Source: Guillardia theta CCMP2712
Lineage: Eukaryota > Cryptophyceae > Pyrenomonadales > Geminigeraceae
DNA: 64,000 nucleotides
Direction: 5' to 3'
Assembly (NCBI RefSeq): GCF_000315625.1
Contig: NW_005434668.1
Coordinates: 936,533 to 1,000,532 of the forward strand
Shown here: one piece after another, positions 33,601 through 43,412 of the stretch
How positions within the stretch are numbered: the stretch's first letter is position 1
Layout: every line of letters begins with the position of its first letter
Notes under the pieces: generated by a model
What the model saw: only the letters and a program-made list of their open reading frames with translations
What the model was told of the DNA's origin: nothing
Databases searched by the model: none
Translations under genes and position numbers: made by a program

Positions 33601-35330
33601 AGAAGCAGCGGAGAGCAGGTGAAAGGAGAGCAGGTAAAGGGAAAGGAGAGGAGAGGAGGGGCGGGGAAGGGAGGAGAGGAGAGGAGAGGAGAGGCAGCCA
33701 TTGCAAGCTCACCTGATCTACCAGGCCCTTGGCCCAATTCTCACAACCGGAGGCGTCAACGCCAAACCTCTTATTGTAATACTCGCACACAGCTGCTGGT
33801 CGAATGTAACTCGGGTGAAGGGCAAACGACGAGGAGGCGCTGAAGTGCACATGGTTACGGCCCACGGCCCTTGCATGCTGTAAGATTGCCTGTAAGGGGA
33901 AGGGTCCTCCCCGGAGTCGTTGATCGGAAGGACTTGAATCAGTTGTAACCCTGTCAACTTGCACCAATCCACGACTTTCATCAGATCCAGAAACTCTCCA
34001 ATGCCCATCGAGTCCGACGTTTTGATGCCTGCACGGCAGCGTCACAAGACGGCATCAGGTTAGCTTCGGGCCAACCAGACACAGGAATGGCAACTCCTGC
34101 AGATCTGTAGACAGCGGTGGGATAGTTGAAAGTTGAGTCTGACACCACGAATCTTGTATCCGAGTTCGAAGCAACCTTCCTGTTGTCTCCCTTCTCCTTG
34201 CAGACAACTTGTCCATTGCTTGACAAAAGGAGGAATCAGCTCACAAGGTCGGATGCACGCTCAGTCAATGATCACCTGTCGAGCACGACATATTTGAATT
34301 CGACAGGCAACTCCGACTTCTTGACCTTTACCTTTTGAGAACACAAGACGTCAAGTCACAATCTTGACATGTGCATGGCTCATCAACCTGGCCAACATAT
34401 ACATGAGAGCCAACATGCGCCATGGGCAAATAACTTGACGTGGACCATTTCCCGAGAGCCTCAACGCTGCCGAGACCAAACAGTAAGTCCTTCCTCCTCC
34501 CGTTTCAAACCTCGCACCTTCCCGACACCCATACGCTGTGCCCAGCCTCGAGGCGAGGAGCAAACACCACGAACCTCACTGATGCCTCATCATCTGCAAC
34601 AGCATCCCACATGATCTCCGATGGTGAGACCACCTTGTTTTCCGTTTTGGTGTACTGCTCAGCGTTCCCTCGGCCAAAGATGGCCTTCGCGAAGCAGGAG
34701 GTGGCGAGTGTAGCCACCTTGGGAGATCGGAATGAATCTTGCAGGTGAACCTTTGTACCAGGCTTCAAACCTGACAGACTGATGGATCTCTCACAGATTC
34801 TGGCCTCGTATCTGTGTGTGTTCGACATTGCAATGTAATTGTAGACCAAAACATCCTTGTCCAGAGGAACTTCCAGCGTCAGTTCCCATTGTTCTCCTCC
34901 CTTCCGTTGCATCTTCGGAGCACGATTTGCATCCCCTCTACCTAGAATATCACTTGGCCCACTGACTACCATGACGCCATTGTCCAACCCATAGCCGATG
35001 GAAAACACAAGCGTGACTTTCCCGTCGATTGCTGCTTTTGCAGTTGATTTCTCCGAGATGGGAAGAGGTGAGGCTGGTGTGACAGCAAACCCCCCCTTGA
35101 GTCTAAGAGGTTGCGGGCTCTGAATGAACTGATGAACACAACAAAGTCAGATCGTGGCTTCGAAGTTTGCCACCACAAAACATTGTTCGTAGTCGAACCA
35201 ATCATGTTCTTCAAGTGCAAGTTACCTTGGAATACAATCTTCCATGCCTGGGAAAGGTCGGCAGCGTTCCACTCGAGTAGACTCCAAGTAGCAATGAGGA
35301 CAGGATTAGGCATTGGTGCAGATGAGCCAT
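30627..35330 (-). CDS. DPE2: DPE2-type 4-alpha-glucanotransferase (GH77) with CBM20 domains and a signal peptide
   Basis: DPE2 transfers a glucosyl unit from maltose to glycogen-like glucan during starch breakdown. Met 35330 gives a clear signal peptide (MAHLHQCLILSSLLLGVYSS). Two starch-binding CBM20-like regions follow (KVTLVFSIGYGLDNGVMVV; SVRFVVFAPRLEAGHSVWVS). The GH77 domain begins GIGEFLDLMKVVDWCKLTGL and continues QLIQVLPINDSGED and ASSSFALHPSYIRPAAV. The catalytic Asp lies in YRIDHVLGFFRMWEIPKHGG, the acid/base Glu in ICGEDLGNVPPE and the third Asp in SSCHDCSP. Further exons are WCDGHTWKYDYLSVA, HIIKLHAESTSMWTINPIQ and YRCHLRMEKLLEAN, stop 30627. The insert typical of DPE2 appears to be present. 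The presequence lacks Phe at the predicted cleavage site, which in cryptophytes fits the periplastid space where starch is stored. One intron appears to use a GC donor. Confidence 0.85.
31601..31672. repeat. 25-bp tandem repeat, three copies, in a DPE2 intron
   Basis: Three copies of CCTCGAGTAGCTCCCTCCTC with small length changes, between the DPE2 exon carrying SSCHDCSP and the exon carrying GWYNFFIGKGECPGG. Confidence 0.85.
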
Positions 35331-36463
35331 TCCTGTCAACAACATCTAATAATCAACGAAAAACAAAAAACAAGTGCAAGATTGGCCAGCAAGAACATAA
35401 CACATCATTGCAGAAAACCAAGCAGAATCACACTGAGCATGCATCAGTCTGCAGTACGAAACTAAGCATGGCGATTGAGTCAAGATAAATCAAGCATCTC
35501 TCTCCACTACACCTTCGCAAGAAAAAAAAAATACGGCCCAGCCTCCGCTGTGGCACTCGCCATCGCACAAGGAGCCGTTGACGCGGATCGAAAGTTACCT
35601 CAATCGAGACGAGGCGACAAGACGAGAGCACCAAGATGGATGAGGAGGAGGAGGAGGGGTAGGGGGAGGGGGAGGGGGGAAGTGGGGGGAGAAGCAGGTG
35701 CGCCGGGAGTGAAGGGGACGTTGAGAGGAGAGGAGGCGGAAGTGTTGGGACTTTTATTAGTAATTTAAGTTGAAAAGTAAATGTAAAATACACTAAAACA
35801 GAATATAGGTCAGCAGGCATGTGTACTAGAGTGCCATACTAAAATGATTTAGCAACACCTATTAATAGGTAGCTGGTACAGAAATAAGATACATAAGGAA
35901 ATTTTGGTACAAGGAGCGGGGCTCCAATCACTACCAGGCAGAATCACTTTAAAACGTTTTCAAACCCAGTTGCGCAAGCCCAGACTGAGACCGTTATCGT
36001 CAGTTACATAATCATCTGGCGGACCCCCGGCCCCTGAGTCCGACAAGTCACTCAGTCGGACGGGCCGGGCCCACTGGTCTCCGGGTGACCGGTCACTGAG
36101 GAGGTACTTAGTACTGTATTTGACCCTGGCCCACTTTTGTCCCCGGACCTACGTCAGTTGACCGACCGTACAGCAGGAGCTGCAGGCTCCTTTGCTTGCT
36201 CCCTTGCCGTCGTGCCACGCTAGTCACTGCAGAGGGCGCTGCTACTAGTGACCTGCTCCCCTCAGGCGCTCCCCCCTCATCACTGTCTGGCCTCTACAGT
36301 CTGCTCTCAACCTGCTGCCCCTTTCCCTCTCTCCCGAGCGACAGCTCTCCTGCTAGGCTACTTGCAAACCTCAGTGCTGCACTCTCAGGCCAGTGTTCAT
36401 CAACCGGGTATTGAGCAGCACTGCGCGGCACGGGGGTTGTTAAGCTGCCTTATTCCAGGCTCG
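35331..36463. promoter_or_regulatory. Divergent intergenic region with CACTGA-type motifs
   Basis: The left half has a GA-rich purine stretch (35640-35700). From about 36010 composition becomes GC-rich and CACTGA/AGTCACTCAGTC words appear (36048, 36088, 36223, 36277). A second motif cluster of the same kind lies at 39,190-39,760. No conserved ORF was found before 36464. Confidence 0.4.
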
Positions 36464-37171
36464 ATGCTGCCTGCTTCTGAGGTGAGACCTGCTCCCGATC
36501 ACCTGACTGCTCGGCGAGATACTCGGGACCGGCTCCTCCCACCTCCGGGCAAGACTGCCAAGGACAATGTCACCATCTCGCTGCAAGCAAGGATGAGGAG
36601 ATACGCCCCGACGAACCTGGAAGAGCTGCATGCCTTGAGGAAGCGGGGGTTCCTAGAGAAGACCTCCAGTCTTCCTCTCATTCAGAATAATCTTGACAGG
36701 ATGAGGACTGGCAGCTATGGGTCGCTGATGCAGGGGATGGCTTCCCCGATCGGCGCTGCCAGCTCGCTATGTAGGGCGTCCTCCTCCATGGAGATAAGGT
36801 CAAATCCGCATGCAAATGAGGGGATCCAGGTAAAGAAGTACCCACGGCCTGCTCAGACTTGGATCGATCGCACTATCACTCGTTCCTGCCTGCATCTTGA
36901 CGGTATTGCTCATACGTTTGTGATCCTACCTTCAAGATGGGCCACGCTGATGGGCTCGATCAAAGACGAACACGTCGCCACCGACGACCTCAAGAAGTAT
37001 CATCCTCCGATCTCATCCCTTGTTCTAGCGCTGACAAAGACGCAGACAAACGCAGATGGCGATCTTGAAGAAACGCCCAAAGGATGCCATGCACATCATG
37101 AACGCGCACCTTCGAATCCATCCGGACAGTCCTTGGCAACCGATGTGCCTCATATGATTGGCAAGGTGTAG
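36464..37171 (+). CDS. Hypothetical protein
   Basis: From Met 36464 (MLPASEVRPAPDHLTARRDT) an uninterrupted frame of about 235 codons reaches TAG 37171. It contains a helical, basic patch (ISLQARMRRYAPTNLEELHA) and a Ser/Met-rich middle. No family was recognised. The last third could instead be split by introns: an alternative frame from about 37062 reads MAILKKRPKDAMHIMNAHLR, which looks equally protein-like. The model should be treated as approximate. Confidence 0.35.
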   Translation: MLPASEVRPAPDHLTARRDTRDRLLPPPGKTAKDNVTISLQARMRRYAPTNLEELHALRKRGFLEKTSSLPLIQNNLDRMRTGSYGSLMQGMASPIGAASSLCRASSSMEIRSNPHANEGIQVKKYPRPAQTWIDRTITRSCLHLDGIAHTFVILPSRWATLMGSIKDEHVATDDLKKYHPPISSLVLALTKTQTNADGDLEETPKGCHAHHERAPSNPSGQSLATDVPHMIGKV

Positions 37172-37373
37172 TCCGTGAGGGGGCATCGAGTCAACGCAGC
37201 GATTTGTATATACTCTCGAGTAAAGGCGTTCGGTGAAACGTGTTCCCCACAGGGCAGACTGCGCGATTGTTGCTGTTTGAGTGGAAGAGCGAAATGTTGT
37301 TCATCAGAGCGGAAAATTGCAAAAGAAGTTTTTATTCGGGTACCAAAAAGACAGAGCAAGTAATGTTTTGAAT

Positions 37374-39149
37374 CTACCAGATAAACCAGCTGTAGTAATA
37401 GGCTGCGATGTCCATGCACACAAGAATGATACAGGTGCAAGCAGCCGCGACAAATCCCGAGGTGTGACCCACAATACCAGTCATCACACTTGTGAAGACG
37501 GGACCAGCCATGATGAAAATCACCCATGTAGTGAGGTTCCAATGGTGCTTCTCCCATCCGATGTCCTCATCTTCATATGGACTTCCTGTTGAGTTCGATC
37601 CACCTTGAAGCGAAGAAGTGCCCTTCCTGTGCATCGACAAGTCTGACTTCGAGATGTCCCTCTCCACCGAGAGATTCTGCTTGTGGACTTTGTGCAGAGC
37701 ATGTATCCTGGAAGCTTGCTCCTTCAAATGCTCTTTGTGCGCCTGGGGCTTGTCGACTTGGATCGATGTAATCTTACTCTGCTTCACCGGAGACTTCTTG
37801 TGCACCTGGACATTGTCATGCTGCTCCTGTTTTGCCTCTTCAACCTTCTCCTCCAGCATCTTGGCCTTTCTCTTTGCCATCTGCACGATCTTCTTCAAAG
37901 TAGCATCATCTTGCTTCATGAGCTCATCAATCGCTGATTCCTTCACTTTCTTGTCAGAATGCGAGTGGGGATGTGAAGCTTCGACTTGATGTGTTCTTGC
38001 CTTCACCAGAGAAGAAGATCCATGCATCTTGGTTGCTCTGTGATTCAGAGATGCAAGCTCTCCATCGTCATCTACAGCATCTGCATGCACATTCTGCAAC
38101 GATCCCGCCGGGTTCGAGCCTTTGCTGGCAGCCAAGGAACCGTCGATCTGCTCATCTTTGTGCATGTATCTTGTATCAGACAATGATCCAATCACGTTGT
38201 CGTTCTTCATAGATCCCTTAGAGAGTGACAAGAGGTCTCCGCCTGCCAGCTTGCTGTCCTTGGAGACACTGAACAAGCTTCCACCAACGTCGCTCTGTTT
38301 CACAAGGGCGAGGGACCCTTGGGCATCCTTGTCCGAAAAGCCTGCAAGGGCTCCATTCGTCTCTGGATCCGTTTTCACGGAGGCCAAGACCCCGTTGGAA
38401 TCCGAGTCCTTGGAGTTGAAAAGAGCTCCCCTGGTTTCCGCCATCGTTGGACCCTTCTTCCAAGCGGCATCCGAGCCAGCCACGTCCCAACTTTTGTCAG
38501 AAGGCTCCTTGTTCCATCCATCACTCTTGTAGCTAACTGACCAGCCATCGTCGTGTGCTGGCGTGGCCCATGCAAAACTGTTCTTGAATCTCGGAGAGGC
38601 CAATGCTCCGCGCGCATTGCTGAGATCAGATTTGAACTTCACACTGAGAGACCCATACACTGCAGCGCCATGGCTGGGAGACCTCGCAAGTGCGCCCTCA
38701 GCTTGTTCACTTCCTTGGTTCATATCATATTGGATTGGACTTGCTGTAGCGTATCGCTCATCCATCCTGCCCAACATGTTGGGGTGACGGTGTGAAGGAA
38801 GGCTAGCGAGTACTCCATCTGCAGCAGGGTCCGAAAAGAACGAGCTTCGCGCAGAATGAAGTGGTCTGGGGAACAAGGGAGAAACCTGAGCTTCCACTGA
38901 TGTGAGTTTCTGCATCCGATCGCCCTCCCTTCTTCCTCGTGCCAAAACCCCCAAACCATCCATGCCTCCAAACCTCGGGTCCTGTCTTGCAAGCAGACTG
39001 TCTGCAGAAGATGCAAGCCCCATGAAGATTGCAGATTTGCTAACTACAGCAACAATCAGGATGACAGATGCTACACCCATGGCGCCACGTCCTCCGCGCT
39101 TCCCCGCGCCATGGCCCACTAGCGGCATCGCCTCCACCCCTCCTGCCAT
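37374..39149 (-). CDS. Membrane protein with about 15 degenerate GxLAS repeats (unrecognised family)
   Basis: A single 590-codon exon from Met 39149 (MAGGVEAMPLVGHGAGKRGG); an upstream extension to 39347 is Pro/Arg-rich and unlikely. An N-terminal hydrophobic helix (AMGVASVILIVAVVSKSAIF) serves as a signal anchor. Then about 15 short degenerate repeats with core G-x-L-(A/S)-S follow: DGVLASLPS, EGALARSPS, RGALASPRF, NGVLASVKTD, NGALAGFSD, QGSLALVKQ, GGSLFSVSK, DGSLAASKG, AGSLQNVHA, DGELASLNH. A Lys-rich coiled coil (TLKKIVQMAKRKAKMLEEKV) and basic/His stretch come next. Two C-terminal membrane helices (TTWVIFIMAGPVFTSVMTGI and FVAAACTCIILVCMDIAAYY) end at 37374. The upstream region is GC-rich with CACTGA motifs. 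Function unknown. Confidence 0.6.
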   Translation of the reverse strand: MAGGVEAMPLVGHGAGKRGGRGAMGVASVILIVAVVSKSAIFMGLASSADSLLARQDPRFGGMDGLGVLARGRREGDRMQKLTSVEAQVSPLFPRPLHSARSSFFSDPAADGVLASLPSHRHPNMLGRMDERYATASPIQYDMNQGSEQAEGALARSPSHGAAVYGSLSVKFKSDLSNARGALASPRFKNSFAWATPAHDDGWSVSYKSDGWNKEPSDKSWDVAGSDAAWKKGPTMAETRGALFNSKDSDSNGVLASVKTDPETNGALAGFSDKDAQGSLALVKQSDVGGSLFSVSKDSKLAGGDLLSLSKGSMKNDNVIGSLSDTRYMHKDEQIDGSLAASKGSNPAGSLQNVHADAVDDDGELASLNHRATKMHGSSSLVKARTHQVEASHPHSHSDKKVKESAIDELMKQDDATLKKIVQMAKRKAKMLEEKVEEAKQEQHDNVQVHKKSPVKQSKITSIQVDKPQAHKEHLKEQASRIHALHKVHKQNLSVERDISKSDLSMHRKGTSSLQGGSNSTGSPYEDEDIGWEKHHWNLTTWVIFIMAGPVFTSVMTGIVGHTSGFVAAACTCIILVCMDIAAYYYSWFIW

Positions 39150-39930
39150 CGGCAAAGCCTGAAGAGACACCGACCGCTCGCAACGACCCCTCGTCCCCTC
39201 ACTGATCCGATCGCGAGTCGGCACTGCAGTCGCTGCTGCAGTCGGCCGTGACTGAGTGGGCCGGGGCCGCTGAGGCCCTGCCCGCCGGGCGGGGCACTGA
39301 GCGGCGGCCGGCTCACTGTGGCCCGCCGGGGCCACGGCGACGGTCACTGACCCGGCCGCGTAATGATCAGTGCCGTCCGGCGGCCGCAGCCCGGCCCGGG
39401 CGGCGGCCGGGGGCCGGGCCGGACCCTTGAGGGCAAGCGCAACGGGCGGCCCGGGCCCTGAATTTCAAATTCATGGTCCCGGCAGTCACGTTTATCATAG
39501 CACCGTCCATGCCGCAGTGACCGGCCTCAGTCTTTTCGATCCGGCGGGCCGCGCCGCGGCGTATTATTGGCCGCGCATGCAGCCTGGCAGGCTGGCAGCA
39601 AAGAAGTGACCGTTACTTCGTTCAACGGTTTCAACCGTGAACGGCACGAATGCGGCCGCGAGTGAGTCTGAAGGGCCGAGGCGCGGCCAGTGCCACGGTG
39701 ACTCTACTACGAGTTCAAGTCCTCGCACTGATTTTTAACTTAACTTCACTGAGTCACTAGTAGTACTCAGCCGAAAGGCGCTCCGATACCGCCGATGGGA
39801 AACCGGCCGGCCCGGGCGGGCCGAAACCATACGGTCGCAGGCCATATCTGACCGTATCAGTTGAGGCCAGCCTGTAGATATATACTGAACTTTGGAAGCA
39901 GCAGTCGGAGGCTGCGAGCGGATTGTGTAT
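39150..39930. promoter_or_regulatory. GC-rich region dense in CACTGA/TCAGTG motifs
   Basis: Upstream of the minus-strand membrane-protein gene. CACTGA or its complement, usually as (G)TCACTGA or CACTGAG, recurs at about 39199, 39248, 39295, 39312, 39345, 39369, 39514, 39661, 39729, 39745 and 39750. G+C is far above the window average between 39,190 and 39,470. The spacing is irregular, which fits transcription-factor sites rather than a tandem repeat. Confidence 0.4.
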
Positions 39931-39943
39931 CGCCTGAAAACAA

Positions 39944-40100
39944 GCAACGCTCCGCGGGGACTACCGAACCATTGCATCCTAAGACCCACTCTCCCCCCTA
40001 CATATCCCAAGCCCTCCCCCCTCCCTTCCTCCATCCCCAGCGCCCTTGGTCGCCCATCTCTCCCAGCCTGCATTCCTATCATAGTATCCCCATCTTCTCT

Positions 40101-40134
<34 letters not shown>

Positions 40135-40823
40135 CTGTCTGTCTGTCTGCCTGTCTGTCTTGCTTCCAGCCCCGGATCCTCCTCCGCCCCTTCCGCCCCC
40201 TCTCCCCCGCTGATCCTCAACACTCTTCCCCTCTGTTTCATCAGTCTTCCCTCTGCCGTCATGACCTGCATCGCTCTCGTCCCGGCTGGCTGCGAGCAAG
40301 CAGCAAGCTCCGCGCATGCCTCCTCATGTCCGGACTCCGTCGCCGCTCCCGCACACCCGCCCGCCCGCCTCCCCGAGGGCTCTCCTGCATCCCCGTCGAT
40401 CTCCCCCGCCGGCGGCGTCGAGGAGCACAGCTCCTACTTCCACGTGCTCCAGGCGACCGGCAGGACGATGGGCCCGTCGATCGACGCCATGGGCAACTTC
40501 ATCCTCTACGCCCCGACCCGCCACGGCCAGGCGGACCAGACAGACACCTCCCTCATCGCCACCGGCGAGATCCGGAAGCAGCGGTAGGAGAAGGCCGTGA
40601 GGTAGCGTAGGAGGACGGGTCGGAGGAGCGGCGTGTGTACATGTAGAGGAGGAGAAGACCGCTGTGGGTGTATGCGATGAGTAAACAACCGAGTCACCAT
40701 CCCCTCGTCTACACGGCGCGCGTCGGGTCTATCCGCTTCCATCATGATCGTCACGGGTTGCCGACTTTGCAGTGCGGCTGTCTAGGCGATCAGAGGGACG
40801 GGAGCTGGGGCCTTCGCTGCCTG
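39944..40823 (+). repeat. Tandem segment, copy 1
   Basis: First copy of a unit running from CTCCGCGGGGACTACCGAACC through a (CTGT)n tract, a 108-codon ORF, and GAGTAAACAACCGAGTCACC to GGCCTTCGCTGCCTGCCA. Matching copies start near 41531 and 43213. Identity is very high over 870 bp. Confidence 0.9.
40261..40587 (+). CDS. 108-codon ORF, copy 1 of 3
   Basis: Starts MTCIALVPAGCEQAASSAHA and ends TGEIRKQR with TAG. It is Ala/Pro/Ser-rich for the first half. The second half (EEHSSYFHVLQATGRTMGPS, IDAMGNFILYAPTRHGQADQ) looks like ordinary folded protein. Codon third positions are strongly G/C. The same reading frame is open in three tandem copies, with the same start and stop. No family was recognised and no domain is visible. 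Because the DNA is very GC-rich, other frames are also open, so coding status rests on the conserved start and stop and the protein-like second half. Confidence 0.45.
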   Translation: MTCIALVPAGCEQAASSAHASSCPDSVAAPAHPPARLPEGSPASPSISPAGGVEEHSSYFHVLQATGRTMGPSIDAMGNFILYAPTRHGQADQTDTSLIATGEIRKQR

Positions 40824-41530
40824 CCACAGGCAGCGGCAAGCAAGGAGGGTCCAGGCTCCCAGCTCTGACCTCCGACGCCGACCATGCGGGGGCTGCCCGT
40901 CTCTATACGGTTGATCGGCCTGGACTCCGGGACTCGCCGAGTCGGCCGGCCTCAGTGCCCGACGGTGACCAGGCTCCAAGCAGGCGGTTTCTCAAGTTCC
41001 CAGTCTCCTTCCCGATGCGCCGGCCGGGCCCTCGCAGCGGCCCGCCGGGGCGAGATACACTGACCGCCCGACTTGGCAGGCGCTCCAGCCGCTGACCTTA
41101 TTTCTTCTTTGACTGACAGAACACACCCCTTCGCGGGGATCTTGTCACTGGCACGGCCCACTGAGTCTCGGCCCTTCCATCCCTCCACCTTCCACACGAC
41201 GACGCTATCCTCAACCCGGCCCAGTCCGATATTGCATGGACCATATGAGCCCTGCCAGATCGGACCCTGACGGACCGCAGCCCTGCCAAGACCGCGACGC
41301 TTGAGATGTCCGGAGGCTCGCTCCTCAAGGGCTTACAATCGCTGACGGACTCTATCGCCTGGGCACGTCGAAGCAGAGGCTGCCGTTCCAAGATATTCCT
41401 TGCCCCCCGCCCCCGCCTCAGGCTCCCATCTCGTACTCCCCTACTCCGAGCCGGCGAGAGCCGAGACCGGCGGGAGTTTGGGTTTACTCCTTCACGGTAC
41501 ACCTTCACGATTGTCTGACTGAGAAACCGC
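40824..41530 (+). repeat. Spacer part of the tandem unit, copy 1
   Basis: Starts GGCAGCGGCAAGCAAGGAGG and ends just before the copy-2 block. It is homologous to 42396-43212, including CTATACGGTTGATCGGCCTG and the block GGCTCGCTCCTCAAGGGCTT. Indels of up to about 100 bp separate the two spacers. Confidence 0.8.
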
Positions 41531-41684
41531 ACCGCTCCGCGGGGGGCGACCGAACCATTGCATCCTAAGACCCACTCTCCCCCCTACATATCCCAAGCCC
41601 TCCCCCCTCCCTTCCTCCATCCCCAGCGCCCTTGGTCGCCCATCTCTCCCAGCCTGCATTCCTATCCCCATCATCCCCATCCTC

Positions 41685-41723
<39 letters not shown>

Positions 41724-42395
41724 TGCTTCCAGCCCCGGATCCTCCTCCGCCCCTTCCGCCCCCTCTCCCCCGCTGATCCTCAACACTCTTCCCCTCTGTT
41801 TCATCAGTCTTCCCTCTGCCGTCATGACCTGCATGGCTCTCGTCCCGGCTGGCTGCGAGCAAGCAGCAAGCTCCGCGCATGCCTCCTCATGTCCGGACTC
41901 CGTCGCCGCTCCCGCACACCCGCCCGCCCGCCTCCCCGAGGGCTCTCCTGCATCCCCGTCGATCTCCCCCGCCGGCGGCGTCGAGGAGCACAGCTCCTAC
42001 TTCCACGTGCTCCAGGCGACCGGCAGGACGATGGGCCCGTCGATCGACGCCATGGGCAACTTCATCCTCTACGCCCCGACCCGCCACGGCCAGGCGGACC
42101 AGACAGGCACCTCCCTCATCTCCACCGGCGACACCCGGAAGCAGCGGTAGGAGAAGGCCGTGAGGTAGCGTAGGAGGACGGGTCGGAGGAGCGGTGTGTG
42201 TATACATGTAGAGGAGGAGAAGACCGCTGTGGGTGTATGCGATGAGTAAACAACCGAGTCACCATCCCCTCGTCTACACGGCGCGCATCGGGTCTATCCG
42301 CTTCCATCATGATCGTCACGGGCTGCCGACTTTGCAGTGCGGCTGTCTAGGCGATCAGAGGGACGGGAGCTGGGGCCTTCGCTGCCTGCCACAGG
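41531..42395 (+). repeat. Tandem segment, copy 2
   Basis: Second copy of the 870-bp block; its ORF starts 1,563 bp after that of copy 1. Confidence 0.9.
41824..42150 (+). CDS. 108-codon ORF, copy 2 of 3
   Basis: Same frame, start and stop as copy 1. By eye it differs from copy 1 at five codons: Ile4 to Met, Asp94 to Gly, Ala98 to Ser, and Glu-Ile to Asp-Thr near the end. Every difference changes the amino acid. Upstream the frame is open as far as 41632 through the (CTGT)n tract, but the shared Met is preferred because copy 3 breaks that extension. Confidence 0.45.
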   Translation: MTCMALVPAGCEQAASSAHASSCPDSVAAPAHPPARLPEGSPASPSISPAGGVEEHSSYFHVLQATGRTMGPSIDAMGNFILYAPTRHGQADQTGTSLISTGDTRKQR

Positions 42396-43212
42396 CAAAG
42401 CAAGGAGGGTCCAGGCTCCCAGCTCTGACCTCCGACGCCGACCATGCGGGGCTGCCCGTCTCTATACGGTTGATCGGCCTGGACTTCCGGGACTCGCCGA
42501 GTCGGCCGGCCTCAGTGCCCGACGGTGACAAGGCCCTGAGGCTCCAAGCAGGCAGTTCCCGCCCGTCAGGTTCCAGTCTCCCCCCCCGGACTGGCAGTGA
42601 CGAGCCCTCGCAGCGGCCCGCCGGGGCGAGATACACTGACCGCCCGACTTGGCAGCCGCTCCAGCCGCTGACCATTAGTATCGCCTGGTCACGTCGAGGC
42701 ATCGGCAGTGATTGTCTGGATCAGCCTTCTCTGACTGACAGAACACACCCCTCCGCGGGGATCTTGTCACTCGCTCGGCCCCCGTACGGTCTGTGGGTGT
42801 ACAATCGGACAGCAGCGACCTCCCGGCTCTTGCCTCCACCTCCCACACGACTCAACCCGGCCCTGTCCGATATCGCATCGCCTGGACCCTATGAGCCCTG
42901 CCATGTCCGGAGGCTCGCTCCTCAAGGGCTTACAGTCGCTGACGGACTCTATCGCCTGGGCACGTCGAAGCAGAGGCTGCCGTTCCAAGATATTCCTTGC
43001 CCCCCGCCCCCGCCTCAGACTCCCATCACGTTCTCTCCTACTCCCATCTCGTTCTCCCCTACTCCCATCTCGTTCTCCCGTACTCCCGGCGAGAGCCGAG
43101 ACCGGCGGGAGTTAGGGTTTCAACAAATCAGCACTCATGGCGCGATACTCTTGATCACGAGCCTGGTCGCTCACAGTTTACTCCTTGTGCAACTTGACGC
43201 TTGTCTGACTGA
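42396..43212 (+). repeat. Spacer part of the tandem unit, copy 2
   Basis: Homologous to 40824-41530 but about 110 bp longer. It contains three near-copies of TCCCATCTCGTTCTCCCCTA at 43021-43085, a small nested repeat absent from the first spacer. Confidence 0.8.
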
Positions 43213-43373
43213 GAAACCGCACCGCTCCGCAGGGACTACCGAACCATTGCATCCTAAGACCCACTCTCCCCCCTACATATCCCAAGCCCCTCCCCCCTCC
43301 CTTCCTCTATCCCCATCGCCCTTGGTCGCCCATCTCTCCCAGCCTGCATTCCTATCATAGTATCCCCATCCTC

Positions 43374-43412
<39 letters not shown>

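Noticed and set aside
39712-39732. Possible tRNA T-arm (CGAGTTCAAGTCCTCG)
   Set aside because: The stem needs an eight-base loop and no matching D-arm, anticodon arm or acceptor stem lies upstream.
40100-40160. CTGT repeats and Cys-Leu-Ser-Val runs as a secreted toxin-like peptide
   Set aside because: The run comes from a tetranucleotide microsatellite and its length differs between the three copies.
40316-40600. Arg/Pro-rich ORFs in other frames of the tandem unit
   Set aside because: They are open because of high GC and have biased Arg/Pro composition; the frame with HSSYFHVLQATGR looks more like protein.
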